Positions 43,505-51,180 of a DNA stretch of 64,000 nt are shown here, piece by piece. Position numbers and translations under genes: made by a program. Origin of the DNA: an uncultured Oscillospiraceae bacterium (lineage in GTDB: Bacteria > Bacillota > Clostridia > Oscillospirales > Acutalibacteraceae); assembly GCA_900548305.1 (NCBI GenBank), contig URJZ01000001.1:186001-250000 (forward strand), read 5' to 3'. The first letter of the stretch is position 1, and the number at the start of each line of letters is the position of its first letter. The notes under the pieces were generated by a model that was given only the letters and a program-made list of their open reading frames with translations, was not told the DNA's origin and searched no databases.

Positions 43505-44389
43505 TTAATCTATATATAATGTATTTTGCAATACTTCCAAAAATTTTTGGGCAGCTTTTGTAAATACCTGATACTTTTTCCATGCTATTTTAAGCTCTGC
43601 TGTTAAAACAGGTTCAAATGGCAGAAAACACAAATTGCTGTTTCCGGAAGTATTTAACAAGCCATCCAAGCAAAGCGCTGCTCCCATACCTTCTTCAACC
43701 ATTAAAGAAGCATTGTAAATTAAATTATACGTACCAACTATATTCAGTTTTTCAAATTCATACCCAAGCCACCCTGACAATTCGTTTTGTATCAGCGCCT
43801 GTCTTGAACTTAAAAGACGTATATTTAACAAATCATTCGGTTTAACGCATTCCAGTTTTGCTAATGGATCATCCTTGTGTACCAATAATCCCCATGTATC
43901 CACCATAGGAAGTTTTAAATAATCATATTTTTTCGACCCAATATTTCCTACAAATAATCCAAAATCAATTAATCCTTTATCAAGACGTTCAGAAACATCT
44001 TCCCCATTTCCGCTAAATAAATGATATCGAATATTAGGATAGCGATTGTGCAACGTTTTAATTGCTTTGGCAATCAAATGAACTCCCTGTGTTTCACCGG
44101 CTCCAATATAAATATTTCCCTCTACTACATCATCGGATGTCATCAGCTCGGCTTCGGTTTTATCTGCTAAATCTACAATTTCCTGCGCTCTCTTTCGAAG
44201 AAACAGGCCTTCTTCCGTAAGCGTTATTTTTCTTTTACCTCTTAAAAAAAGCGTTTTTCCAAGCTGAGCTTCCAAATCCATAAGCTGTTTTGATAACGTC
44301 GGCTGCGTTACATGTAAACTCTCCGCCGCCGCTGTAATATTCTCTTCTCTTGCCACAGCAAGAAAATATCTTAATACACGCAGTTCCAC
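43505..44389 (-). CDS. LysR-family transcriptional regulator
   Basis: A 294-residue LysR regulator: winged HTH over residues 1-60 (LRYFLAVAREENITAAAESL, VTQPTLSKQLMDLEAQLG), then a periplasmic-binding-type effector domain (about 90-290; VEGNIYIGAGETQGV). The start is GTG 44389, after GGAAGGTGAG. It is divergent from the redox operon starting at 44666; the spacer contains nested palindromes (44460-44514). LysR regulators commonly control the divergent operon and themselves; the effector here is unknown. Confidence 0.92.
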   Translation of the reverse strand: MELRVLRYFLAVAREENITAAAESLHVTQPTLSKQLMDLEAQLGKTLFLRGKRKITLTEEGLFLRKRAQEIVDLADKTEAELMTSDDVVEGNIYIGAGETQGVHLIAKAIKTLHNRYPNIRYHLFSGNGEDVSERLDKGLIDFGLFVGNIGSKKYDYLKLPMVDTWGLLVHKDDPLAKLECVKPNDLLNIRLLSSRQALIQNELSGWLGYEFEKLNIVGTYNLIYNASLMVEEGMGAALCLDGLLNTSGNSNLCFLPFEPVLTAELKIAWKKYQVFTKAAQKFLEVLQNTLYID

Positions 44390-44459
44390 TCTCTCACCTT
44401 CCTTTTTGTTTTATTGTATGTTCCACATTCATTCCTGTTAACTATGATAAACCATAATA

Positions 44460-44514
44460 AATAAGTATTTGCTATTTCTTATAAGCGAGCGTTATACTTA
44501 TTTTATAAGGAAAT
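44460..44514. promoter_or_regulatory. Nested palindromes in the LysR/ADH spacer
   Basis: AATAAGTAT (44460-44468) and ATACTTATT (44494-44502) form an exact repeat; ATTTCTTATAA (44474-44484) and TTATAAGGAAAT (44503-44514) form a near-exact one. The spacing fits LysR sites that occupy two adjacent regions. A short in-frame start (MEHHKTEQDVKKNL, 44521) just after these sites is probably chance. Confidence 0.45.
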
Positions 44515-44665
44515 AGATGCATGGAACATCATAAAACGGAACAAGATGTAAAGAAAAATTTATAAGACGTCGATTTCTCTAAGCAGGATATTTTATTGTT
44601 TTTCAATATCAACCGGAATATCTTGACTATCTGCTAATCATATCAAACAAAAAGGAGCTGTTCAC

Positions 44666-45838
44666 ATGAGTTTTAATATGTATGTACCTACCAGATTTAT
44701 ATTTGGTAACGGAAGACTTTCGGAATTATCTCAATATAAAATGCCCGGTAAAAAAGCAATGATTGTAACCACAAGCGGAACATCTGTTTTTAAAAACAGG
44801 GCCTATGATCACACGATCGAGCAATTAAACAAAGCTGGTGTTGCATCTGTGCTATTCAACGAAGTACAGGCAAACCCTTTAAAATCCACCGTCATGAATG
44901 GTGCTGCGTTTGCAAAGGAAAATCAGTGTGACTTTATCATTGCATTGGGCGGTGGCAGTGTTATGGATGCTGCCAAAGCGATGGCATTTATGGCCACCAA
45001 TCCGGGTGACCTATGGGATTATATTGTGGGCGGAAGCGGAAAAGGTCAGCCCATGCAGGAGAAACCGCTTCCCATTGTATGTATTACAACAACCGCAGGC
45101 ACAGGTTCTGAAGCAGACCAATGGGGCGTCATCAGCCATGATGAACGAAATGAAAAAATCGGATTTGGCGGTTGGGACGAACTATTCCCTGTTCTTTCTA
45201 TTATCGACCCGGAATTGATGAAAACTGTCCCTCCAAAATTTACGGCATACCAAGGCTTTGACGCATTATTCCACGCTACGGAATGCTACATTTCCAAAGG
45301 TGCAAATATAATGAGCGATATGTATGCATTGACTGCAATTGAAAATATCGCATCTTACCTTGCACGCGCAGTAAAAGACGGAAATGATATAGAAGCGCGT
45401 GAACATGTTGCTTTTGCAAATACACTTTCCGGCATTGTTATGACCATTTGCAGCACCACAGCGGAGCACTCCATTGAACATGCCATGAGCGCATTTCATC
45501 ATGAATTACCTCACGGAGCAGGTCTAATCATGATTTCCAAAGCATTCTATGAATTCTTTATTGAGCACCACGCTTGCGATGAACGTTTTATCAAAATGGC
45601 TCAGGTCATGGGAGTTCCAAATGCAAATAAACCGGAAGATTTTATTACGGCTCTTGTGAATTTGCAGAAGGCGTGCGGTGTAGACCAATTAAAAATGAGT
45701 GAATACGGCTTTACTCCAGATGAATTTGAAGCAATTGCGTCTAATGCAAAAGAAACCATGGGAGGTTTGTTCTTAGCAAATCCATGTGAACTGCCGCACG
45801 AAAGCTGTGTGGAAATTTTAAGAAAATCCTACCGATAA
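44666..45838 (+). CDS. Iron-containing (group III) alcohol dehydrogenase
   Basis: A 390-residue NAD(P)-dependent dehydrogenase. The N-terminal nucleotide domain has FGNGRLSEL, ALGGGSVMDAAKAMAF and TTTAGTGSEADQWGVI. The metal domain has GFDALFHATECYIS, EHSIEHAMSAFHHELPHGAG and EHHACDERF, with the Asp and His ligands expected for Fe. Butanol-dehydrogenase-like members reduce aldehydes; the substrate is not known. ATG 44666 follows AAAGGAG. It is the first gene of a six-gene run to 48256. Confidence 0.92.
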   Translation: MSFNMYVPTRFIFGNGRLSELSQYKMPGKKAMIVTTSGTSVFKNRAYDHTIEQLNKAGVASVLFNEVQANPLKSTVMNGAAFAKENQCDFIIALGGGSVMDAAKAMAFMATNPGDLWDYIVGGSGKGQPMQEKPLPIVCITTTAGTGSEADQWGVISHDERNEKIGFGGWDELFPVLSIIDPELMKTVPPKFTAYQGFDALFHATECYISKGANIMSDMYALTAIENIASYLARAVKDGNDIEAREHVAFANTLSGIVMTICSTTAEHSIEHAMSAFHHELPHGAGLIMISKAFYEFFIEHHACDERFIKMAQVMGVPNANKPEDFITALVNLQKACGVDQLKMSEYGFTPDEFEAIASNAKETMGGLFLANPCELPHESCVEILRKSYR

Positions 45839-45849
45839 AAGGAGCATTT

Positions 45850-46428
45850 ATGGAACTGGACGAATTCTTAGATCACCTAAATTCGGGAAATACGGTGCAT
45901 ACCGGGTCAGAAGTACATCAATTTATGCACAAAGCAGCACAGGAAGCACTAAAACTAACTGCCCAATTAAACAACAGTTATCATACCCCCGATGAAATCC
46001 GTCAGATTTTTTCAACAATTATTGGAAAGCCTGTGGATAACACATTTGGATTATTTCCGCCATTTTACACAGACTGCGGAAAAAATATCACAATCGGAAA
46101 ACATGTGTTTATCAATATGGGCTGTAAATTTCAGGATCAAGGCGGTATTACCATTGGCGACGAAACACTCATTGGGCATAATGTAGTATTGGCAACATTA
46201 AATCATGACTTCAACCCTGCAAAACGCAGTGATATCATTCCAAAACCCATTCATATTGGAAAACAAGTGTGGATTGGTTCCAATGCAACCATTTTACCCG
46301 GCGTTACCATCGGTGACGGCGCAATTGTTGCAGCCGGTGCCGTTGTTGCCAAATATGTACCCCCAAATACCGTTGTGGGCGGTGTTCCCGCAAAAATAAT
46401 CAAACGTTGTTTGGAGGAAAAAATATGA
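45850..46428 (+). CDS. Sugar O-acetyltransferase (Maa/LacA-type, left-handed beta-helix)
   Basis: A 192-residue hexapeptide-repeat acetyltransferase. The N-terminal helix region precedes the repeat domain (FGLFPPFYTDCGKNITIGK, QGGITIGDETLIGHNVVLA) with the His of the acetyl-CoA site in LNHDFNPAKR, and ends in VWIGSNATILPGVTIGDGAI and GGVPAKIIKR. Family members acetylate maltose, galactosides or Nod factors; here the partner is unknown. ATG 45850 follows AAAGGAG, 12 bases after the ADH stop codon. Confidence 0.9.
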   Translation: MELDEFLDHLNSGNTVHTGSEVHQFMHKAAQEALKLTAQLNNSYHTPDEIRQIFSTIIGKPVDNTFGLFPPFYTDCGKNITIGKHVFINMGCKFQDQGGITIGDETLIGHNVVLATLNHDFNPAKRSDIIPKPIHIGKQVWIGSNATILPGVTIGDGAIVAAGAVVAKYVPPNTVVGGVPAKIIKRCLEEKI

Positions 46429-46835
46429 ATCCAAAAGAATTGAGTCAATTCCCTATGGGAAATAAAAATGATGCTTTTGCAACGTATTTTGTCGGACAAA
46501 GTTATTTACATATGCTCTCTACCCAACAAGTTGCAATTGCAAATGTAACTTTTGAGCCCGGGTGCCGTAATCACTGGCATATTCATCGTGCCAAAAGCGG
46601 CGGCGGACAAATTCTATTGGTTACTGCAGGTCGTGGTTATTACCAAGAATGGGGTGAAAAAGCCAGAGAACTTCACCCCGGTGATGTAGTGAATATTCCC
46701 GCCAATGCAAAACACTGGCACGGCGCTGCACCTGACAGTTGGTTTGCCCATCTGGCTGTCGAGGTTCCGGCTGAAAATAGCAGCACGGAGTGGTGCGAAC
46801 CTGTAGCAGACCACGAATATGACAAGCTGAAATAG
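46425..46835 (+). CDS. Cupin-domain protein
   Basis: A 136-residue single-domain cupin. Metal-binding His residues are visible in NHWHIHRAKSGGGQ and the second half has GDVVNIPANAKHWHGAA. The start at ATG 46425 overlaps the acetyltransferase stop codon as ATGA and follows GGAGG. Similar cupins occur next to carboxymuconolactone-decarboxylase (CMD) genes, and here the broken CMD gene lies two genes away. A role in quinone or aldehyde handling is plausible. Confidence 0.88.
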   Translation: MNPKELSQFPMGNKNDAFATYFVGQSYLHMLSTQQVAIANVTFEPGCRNHWHIHRAKSGGGQILLVTAGRGYYQEWGEKARELHPGDVVNIPANAKHWHGAAPDSWFAHLAVEVPAENSSTEWCEPVADHEYDKLK

Positions 46836-46843
46836 GTGAATAT

Positions 46844-47371
46844 ATGAAACGAATTGGTTCTCTCGTCTTTATGGGTATTTTTATGCTGTTGACCTTGTCT
46901 GCCTGCAGTAATATAGCACCATCCTTTTCACAAGCTACATCTGAACAGAACAATACTCAAGAAGAAAATTCTATGCAGGAATATACCGATATGTTAGAAC
47001 ATCAACAGGATGCTAATGCATTCACTATCAAAATTTCAGTAAATGGAACAGAGCTTACTGCTGTCTTAGAAAACAACGTTACCACCAGAGCATTGGTGGA
47101 ACAAATGCCCATGACGCTTTCCATGCGTGATTTATATGACAGAGAGATATGTTACAACTACGGTACAGGTGCATTTCCTACAGAAACATTAAGGAACGAC
47201 TCCTATGAAGTAGGAGACATTATCTACTGGCCGACAGCAGGCAGCTTTGTCATTCTGTATCGGCAAAACGGAGAACAATTCAGCAGGCAGCATCTGGGTC
47301 ATATTGAATCCGGGGTGGAGGTATTTGAAACAACCGGAAATACAAATGTGACCTTTGAATTGATGAATTAA
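46844..47371 (+). CDS. Cyclophilin-like lipoprotein
   Basis: A 175-residue exported protein: lipobox LSAC (near residue 21), a Gln/Asn/Glu-rich spacer, then a cyclophilin-like fold domain (ISVNGTELTAVLENNVTTRAL, SMRDLYDREICYNYGTG, GDIIYWPTAGSFVILY, IESGVEVF). This domain is common in gut Firmicutes beside flavodoxin and CMD genes; prolyl isomerase activity is not established for it. ATG 46844 follows TAGGTGA, 8 bases after the cupin gene. Confidence 0.85.
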   Translation: MKRIGSLVFMGIFMLLTLSACSNIAPSFSQATSEQNNTQEENSMQEYTDMLEHQQDANAFTIKISVNGTELTAVLENNVTTRALVEQMPMTLSMRDLYDREICYNYGTGAFPTETLRNDSYEVGDIIYWPTAGSFVILYRQNGEQFSRQHLGHIESGVEVFETTGNTNVTFELMN

Positions 47372-47386
47372 AGAAGGAGGATAACC

Positions 47387-47711
47387 ATGGCCAAAGTAAC
47401 TGCAGGAAGAGAGCAATTAGGGGATTTTGCACCCAAATTTGCTCAATTAAACGATGATGTGTTATTTGGAGAAGTTTGGTTCCGATAGGAGCAACTTTCC
47501 GCCAGGGATAGGAGCATTGTGACAGTAACCGCACTGATGGCAAGCGGTGTTCTGGACAATTCTTTACTATTTCATATTCAAAATGCGAAAGCATGCGGTG
47601 TAACAAAAGAAGAAATGGCAGAAATACTGCCCCATACCGCTTTTACGTAGGATAGCCAAAGGCATGGGCAGCGTTTCGATTTGCCAAAAAATTTATGAGG
47701 AAAATGAATGA
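47387..47711 (+). pseudogene. Broken carboxymuconolactone decarboxylase (CMD/AhpD-like) gene
   Basis: The intact 5' end (ATG after AAGGAGG) encodes AGREQLGDFAPKFAQLNDD and FGEVW, then meets an in-frame TAG at 47486. The same frame resumes LSARDRSIVTVTALMASGV, loses one base near 47580, continues AKACGVTKEEMAEILPHTAF and YVG, meets TAG at 47653 where the family has Trp, and goes on PKAWAAFRFAK. A second slip at the A-run near 47686 would restore KIYEENE and TGA at 47709. Two nonsense changes and one or two frameshifts make a functional product very unlikely. Confidence 0.85.
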
Positions 47712-48256
47712 TGAAACAAAATGTATTAGTAATCTCTACGAGTCTTAGAAAAAATAGTAATTCTGAGATTCTTGCAAAAGAATTTGAAAAGGGAGCCAAA
47801 GCGGCTGGAAATACTGTTGAGTTTATTTCACTGGCAAATAAGCAAATAGGATTTTGTATCGGCTGTCTTAGCTGCTTAAAAAATAAGAAATGCTTTATGA
47901 AAGATGATGCTGCAAAAATTGCTGAAAAAGTGCAACATGCTGATGTCATAGTATTCGCAACACCAATTTATTATTATGAAATGTGCGGACAAATGAAAAC
48001 ACTTTTAGATAGGATGAACCCGCTTTATACGTCCGAATATGCATTTCGAGATATTTATTTATTAACAACCGCAGCAGAAAATGATGAAAGCGCAATGGAT
48101 GGCGCTGTAAAAGGGATGCAGGGCTGGGTTGATTGTTTTGAGCAAGCAAAGCTTGCCGGCGTCATACGTGGAGTTGGTATCAGCGATGCGGGAACCGCAA
48201 AAGAACATACGGCATTACTGAAAAAAGTTTATGCTATGGGAGCATCTATTTCCTAG
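47708..48256 (+). CDS. NAD(P)H-dependent flavodoxin/FMN reductase family protein
   Basis: A 182-residue flavoprotein of the iron-sulfur flavoprotein/NADPH-dependent FMN reductase type. It has the phosphate loop ISTSLRKNSNSEIL, FATPIYYYEMCGQMKTLLDR, and the Cys motif CIGCLSCLKNKKCFM, which may bind a cluster or act as redox thiols. The start at 47708 (two ATGs in a row) overlaps the end of the CMD pseudogene. It ends the redox operon before a terminator at 48271. Electron acceptor unknown. Confidence 0.88.
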   Translation: MMKQNVLVISTSLRKNSNSEILAKEFEKGAKAAGNTVEFISLANKQIGFCIGCLSCLKNKKCFMKDDAAKIAEKVQHADVIVFATPIYYYEMCGQMKTLLDRMNPLYTSEYAFRDIYLLTTAAENDESAMDGAVKGMQGWVDCFEQAKLAGVIRGVGISDAGTAKEHTALLKKVYAMGASIS

Positions 48257-48270
48257 CCTATTGGATAGCC

Positions 48271-48302
48271 TAGCTGTACAGAAATTTCTGTACAGCTTTT
48301 TT
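48271..48302 (+). terminator. Terminator after the redox operon
   Basis: AGCTGTACAGAAA and TTTCTGTACAGCT arms, then TTTTT. Confidence 0.9.
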
Positions 48303-48326
48303 ATATTTAACATATCATGATAAAAT

Positions 48327-48357
48327 AAAAAATCTTCAGGCATTACCTGAAGATTTC
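48327..48357 (-). terminator. Terminator after the lipoprotein gene
   Basis: AATCTTCAGG and CCTGAAGATT around CATTA; followed by TTTTATTTTA on the minus strand. Confidence 0.85.
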
Positions 48358-48365
48358 GATTTAAG

Positions 48366-49046
48366 TTATTTTATCTTTTCAGCAACACTTTGACCAAATG
48401 CTTTTACATCTGTTATTTCATTCAGTACTTTACCATCTCTTGTTTGGCATGAAATATTTATACTAATTGAATATTTGGAATTATTGCTTTTGGTATAAAT
48501 ATAGATAAATCCATCTTTTTCATATGCAACAGCTTTATCACTTAGGTCTAAGATATTGTTAGTTTTATTTGACACCAATTTTAAACATGTTTCCCAATCC
48601 TGGGGAATAAAAGATACATCTATTCTAAAGATTTTATCGTCTTCGTAAGCGTAACTAAGACTTAAATCTTTAAAAACTACATCTTTAAATTTGCTTGCTT
48701 CTCCTTGATTCTCTTTATTGACAACATGAAAATCTACACTACTAGCAACATCTTTATCATTAAATTGACCATCATAAATCGATCCATCTGAAGGTAAATC
48801 TACAATTGTTGTATCACCAACCAATGCATTACTTTCAGCATCCCAATCTCCCAACTCTATATCTACTGTTGAAGGTGCCTTTGCAAAGAAATCATCTATC
48901 GTTGTTTTCTTTGATCCACCATCTTCCTCTTTGTTCGCTATTACTGCACTATCAGCACCATTTTGCGGTTGATCCGTATTACTTCCACACGCAACTAAAG
49001 AAAAACAAAGAACGCATCCGATTAATACTATAAATATTTTTTTCAT
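48366..49046 (-). CDS. Hypothetical lipoprotein
   Basis: A 226-residue lipoprotein with lipobox LVAC (about residue 20) and a polar spacer (SNTDQPQNGADS). The rest is beta-rich with no recognised domain (VDIELGDWDAESNALVGD, DKIFRIDVSFIPQDWETC, YSISINISCQT). ATG 49046 follows GGGAGAAAG; an upstream ATG at 49109 is rejected because it would bury the signal. Single gene with terminator at 48327. Function unknown. Confidence 0.8.
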   Translation of the reverse strand: MKKIFIVLIGCVLCFSLVACGSNTDQPQNGADSAVIANKEEDGGSKKTTIDDFFAKAPSTVDIELGDWDAESNALVGDTTIVDLPSDGSIYDGQFNDKDVASSVDFHVVNKENQGEASKFKDVVFKDLSLSYAYEDDKIFRIDVSFIPQDWETCLKLVSNKTNNILDLSDKAVAYEKDGFIYIYTKSNNSKYSISINISCQTRDGKVLNEITDVKAFGQSVAEKIK

Positions 49047-49336
49047 ATTCTTTCTCCCAAAAATAACAACTATCATTTTTATTATATCATTAAAAAATTG
49101 CACTGTCATTATTTTTCAACCATCAAACAAAAAATTCATTAAATTTTTTAATTATTTTTAGTATGATTTGTTATATAAAACACTTTCTTTTGTTGCAGTT
49201 TTCTTGATATTTAATTCCCTGTTTTCCCTGAAATATAATATTTATGCGATATTTGGACTTGCAAATGCTCTTTACATAGAAAAAATACCATGATTATATT
49301 TTAACAATATATTTATAAAGATTGGCCGTTACCATA
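49047..49336. other. AT-rich gene-free stretch
   Basis: About 290 bases between the lipoprotein gene and the tRNA promoter. No coding frame or structure was recognised. Confidence 0.5.
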
Positions 49337-49365
49337 TTGAGATTTCTAATGTTGTGTGATATACT
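49337..49365 (+). promoter_or_regulatory. Promoter of tRNA-Pro
   Basis: -35 TTGAGA (49337-49342), 17-base spacer, -10 TATACT (49360-49365), 26 bases before the tRNA. Confidence 0.65.
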
Positions 49366-49391
49366 GGACAATACAAGATAAAAATTCATCT

Positions 49392-49468
49392 CGGGATGTA
49401 GCTCAGTTTGGTAGAGCGCTGCGTTCGGGACGCAGAGGCCGCGTGTTCAAGTCGCGTCATCCCGACCA
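49392..49468 (+). tRNA. tRNA-Pro (anticodon CGG)
   Basis: Acceptor CGGGATG/CATCCCG, D-loop with AGTTTGGTAG, anticodon stem CTGCG/CGCAG around TTCGGGA with anticodon CGG at 49426-49428, T-loop TTCAAGT, discriminator A and encoded CCA. Reads CCG codons. Confidence 0.96.
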
Positions 49469-49470
49469 TC

Positions 49471-49513
49471 AAAAGAAGCCTGGACGCTGTTGGCGTTTCC
49501 GGGCTTCTTTTTT
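49471..49513 (+). terminator. Terminator after tRNA-Pro
   Basis: AAGAAGCC-TGGACGC and GGCGTTTCC-GGGCTTCTT arms, then TTTTT. Confidence 0.88.
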
Positions 49514-49562
49514 ATTATCTTACTCTCATTTACGGTGATTGTGTTTTCTCCTGTATAAACTC

Positions 49563-49602
49563 AAAAGCAGTTCGAACAGCCTTTATCTTCGAACTGCTTT
49601 TG
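49563..49602. terminator. Hairpin with A/T flanks, second terminator candidate
   Basis: AAAAGCAGTTCGAA and TTCGAACTGCTTTT around an 11-base loop; lies 50 bases beyond the tRNA-Pro terminator and may be a backup or a minus-strand element. Confidence 0.55.
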
Positions 49603-49771
49603 TATTATCCGGAATATACATTATCATCGCTAAGCATAAAATAGATTTCACTTTATATTTCAAAACTGAAATCCGTTTTCTTAGCTACGAAATAGAAAAA
49701 TCAGTGACGTAAATATAAATACATAAAATGGAAATTATAACACATACTAACATAGAAAGGAGTGTATTCAA

Positions 49772-50437
49772 ATGTTTAAACACGAAAAACAATTTTTTCA
49801 TCCCGTTGAAGTAGAACGCCCTAACCCTCAATACGCTGCTCTGCTGCAAGAACAATTAGGAGGTGCAAACGGAGAACTAAAAGCTGCTATGCAATATATG
49901 TCACAAAGCTTCCGTATTAAGGATCCGGAAATCAAAGATTTATTTCTGGATATTGCTGCAGAAGAACTCAGCCATATGGAAATGGTTTCTCAAACAATTA
50001 ACTTGTTGAACGGACACGATATAGATGCCGCTTCCGTTCCCGCAGGAGAAATTCAGTCGCATGTATTGCTCGGACTTAATCCCGGGTTGATTAACGCCTC
50101 TGGCTACTCTTGGACGGGAGATTACGTTACTGTCACAGGAGATTTGTGCGCGGATTTATTATCCAATATCGCCTCTGAGCAAAGAGCAAAAGTGGTATAT
50201 GAATATTTATATCGCCAAATTGAAGATAAAAAGGTAAGAGAAACCATTGACTTTTTACTAAATAGAGAAGAAGCCCATAATGCTATGTTCAGAGAAGCTT
50301 TTAATCGTGTTCAAGAAACAGGCTCAAACCGTGACTTTGGTACAACAAAAGCTGCAAAAATGTATTTCAGTATGTCCGAACCTTCTCCACAATCTTCATT
50401 AAACAGTGTAAAGTCCACCCCTCCTGCATTCCAGTAA
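49772..50437 (+). CDS. Manganese catalase family protein
   Basis: A 221-residue di-manganese ferritin-like protein that may dismutate hydrogen peroxide. The four-helix domain has the metal Glu and His sites in GELKAAMQYMSQSF, DIAAEELSHMEMV, ASEQRAKVVYEYL and NREEAHNAMFREAF. Related spore-coat proteins (CotJC) are shorter; both roles fit, and no cotJA or cotJB gene is adjacent. ATG 49772 follows AAAGGAG. Single gene with terminator at 50446. Peroxide defence would suit an anaerobe. Confidence 0.9.
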   Translation: MFKHEKQFFHPVEVERPNPQYAALLQEQLGGANGELKAAMQYMSQSFRIKDPEIKDLFLDIAAEELSHMEMVSQTINLLNGHDIDAASVPAGEIQSHVLLGLNPGLINASGYSWTGDYVTVTGDLCADLLSNIASEQRAKVVYEYLYRQIEDKKVRETIDFLLNREEAHNAMFREAFNRVQETGSNRDFGTTKAAKMYFSMSEPSPQSSLNSVKSTPPAFQ

Positions 50438-50445
50438 ATGTCTAT

Positions 50446-50477
50446 AAACTAAGGCTGATAAAAATCAGCCTTAGTTT
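50446..50477 (+). terminator. Terminator after the manganese catalase gene
   Basis: AACTAAGGCTGAT and ATCAGCCTTAGTT around AAAA. Confidence 0.85.
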
Positions 50478-50614
50478 ACTCATATCTGAGCAATTGGGAA
50501 TCATACTGTTTATTTGTTTTCCGTAAAAAAGTTAACGTAATTTTAATAAAAATAGTATTTACATCATATATGCAAATAGCTATACTATAAGAAAATAAAG
50601 CAGGAGGCTATAAT

Positions 50615-51118
50615 ATGAAAGTAACAAGTACAGGAATCTTACACGGTGTTATCTCAGATGAATACGGTAAACGCGGTACACAATTTAATGCGCATGGTAT
50701 GCCTACCTATTCCTTACCCATATCCATTCAAGATGCGCCTGCAGAAACTGTTTCTTATGCAATTGTATTAGAAGATAAGGACGCTTATCCTGTTAGCGGC
50801 GGTTTTGTATGGATTCACTGGACAGTAGCAAACTTAACACGTACCGAACTTCAGGAAAATGAAAGTATTTCCGCTACCGATTTTGTACAAGGTGCAAACA
50901 GTTGGATGAGTGTTCAAGGCGGTCAGCAAAGTCGGAAAGACTCTAGCTATTATGGCGGTATGTGCCCTCCCGACGCTCCCCATTTATACGAATTGCACGT
51001 GTTTGCATTGGATACAAAATTACAACTTGAAAACGGATTTTATTTAAACGAACTATATAAACAAATGGATGGACATATTTTAGAACAATGTACTATCAAA
51101 GGAACCTACGATAATTAA
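50615..51118 (+). CDS. YbhB/YbcL-type PEBP (Raf kinase inhibitor-like) protein
   Basis: A 167-residue phosphatidylethanolamine-binding-protein-fold protein. Visible motifs are SYAIVLEDKDAYPVSGGFVWIHWTV, the anion-pocket segment GGMCPPDAPHLYELHVFALD and a C-terminal QCTIKGTY. The bacterial family's ligand is unknown. ATG 50615 follows CAGGAGG. It has its own terminator at 51129 but lies only 62 bases before the FUSC-HAD gene. Confidence 0.9.
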   Translation: MKVTSTGILHGVISDEYGKRGTQFNAHGMPTYSLPISIQDAPAETVSYAIVLEDKDAYPVSGGFVWIHWTVANLTRTELQENESISATDFVQGANSWMSVQGGQQSRKDSSYYGGMCPPDAPHLYELHVFALDTKLQLENGFYLNELYKQMDGHILEQCTIKGTYDN

Positions 51119-51128
51119 TCCCATACCG

Positions 51129-51160
51129 TAAGACTTCTAAAACAGAGGTCTTATTTTTTT
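51129..51160 (+). terminator. Terminator after the PEBP gene
   Basis: TAAGACTTCT and AGAGGTCTTA (one G-U pair) around AAAAC, then TTTTTTT. Confidence 0.75.
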
Positions 51161-51180
51161 CAGAGAGGAGGAAATTTATC

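Noticed and set aside
44521..44565. Short frame MEHHKTEQDVKKNL before the ADH gene
   Set aside because: Very short, polar, overlapping the regulator spacer; likely chance.
47387..47711. Amber recoding (pyrrolysine or suppressor) in the CMD gene
   Set aside because: At least one frameshift accompanies the two TAG codons, and other genes use normal stops; decay is the simpler reading.
49356..49644. Frames spanning tRNA-Pro
   Set aside because: They run through the tRNA and its terminator and are not coding.
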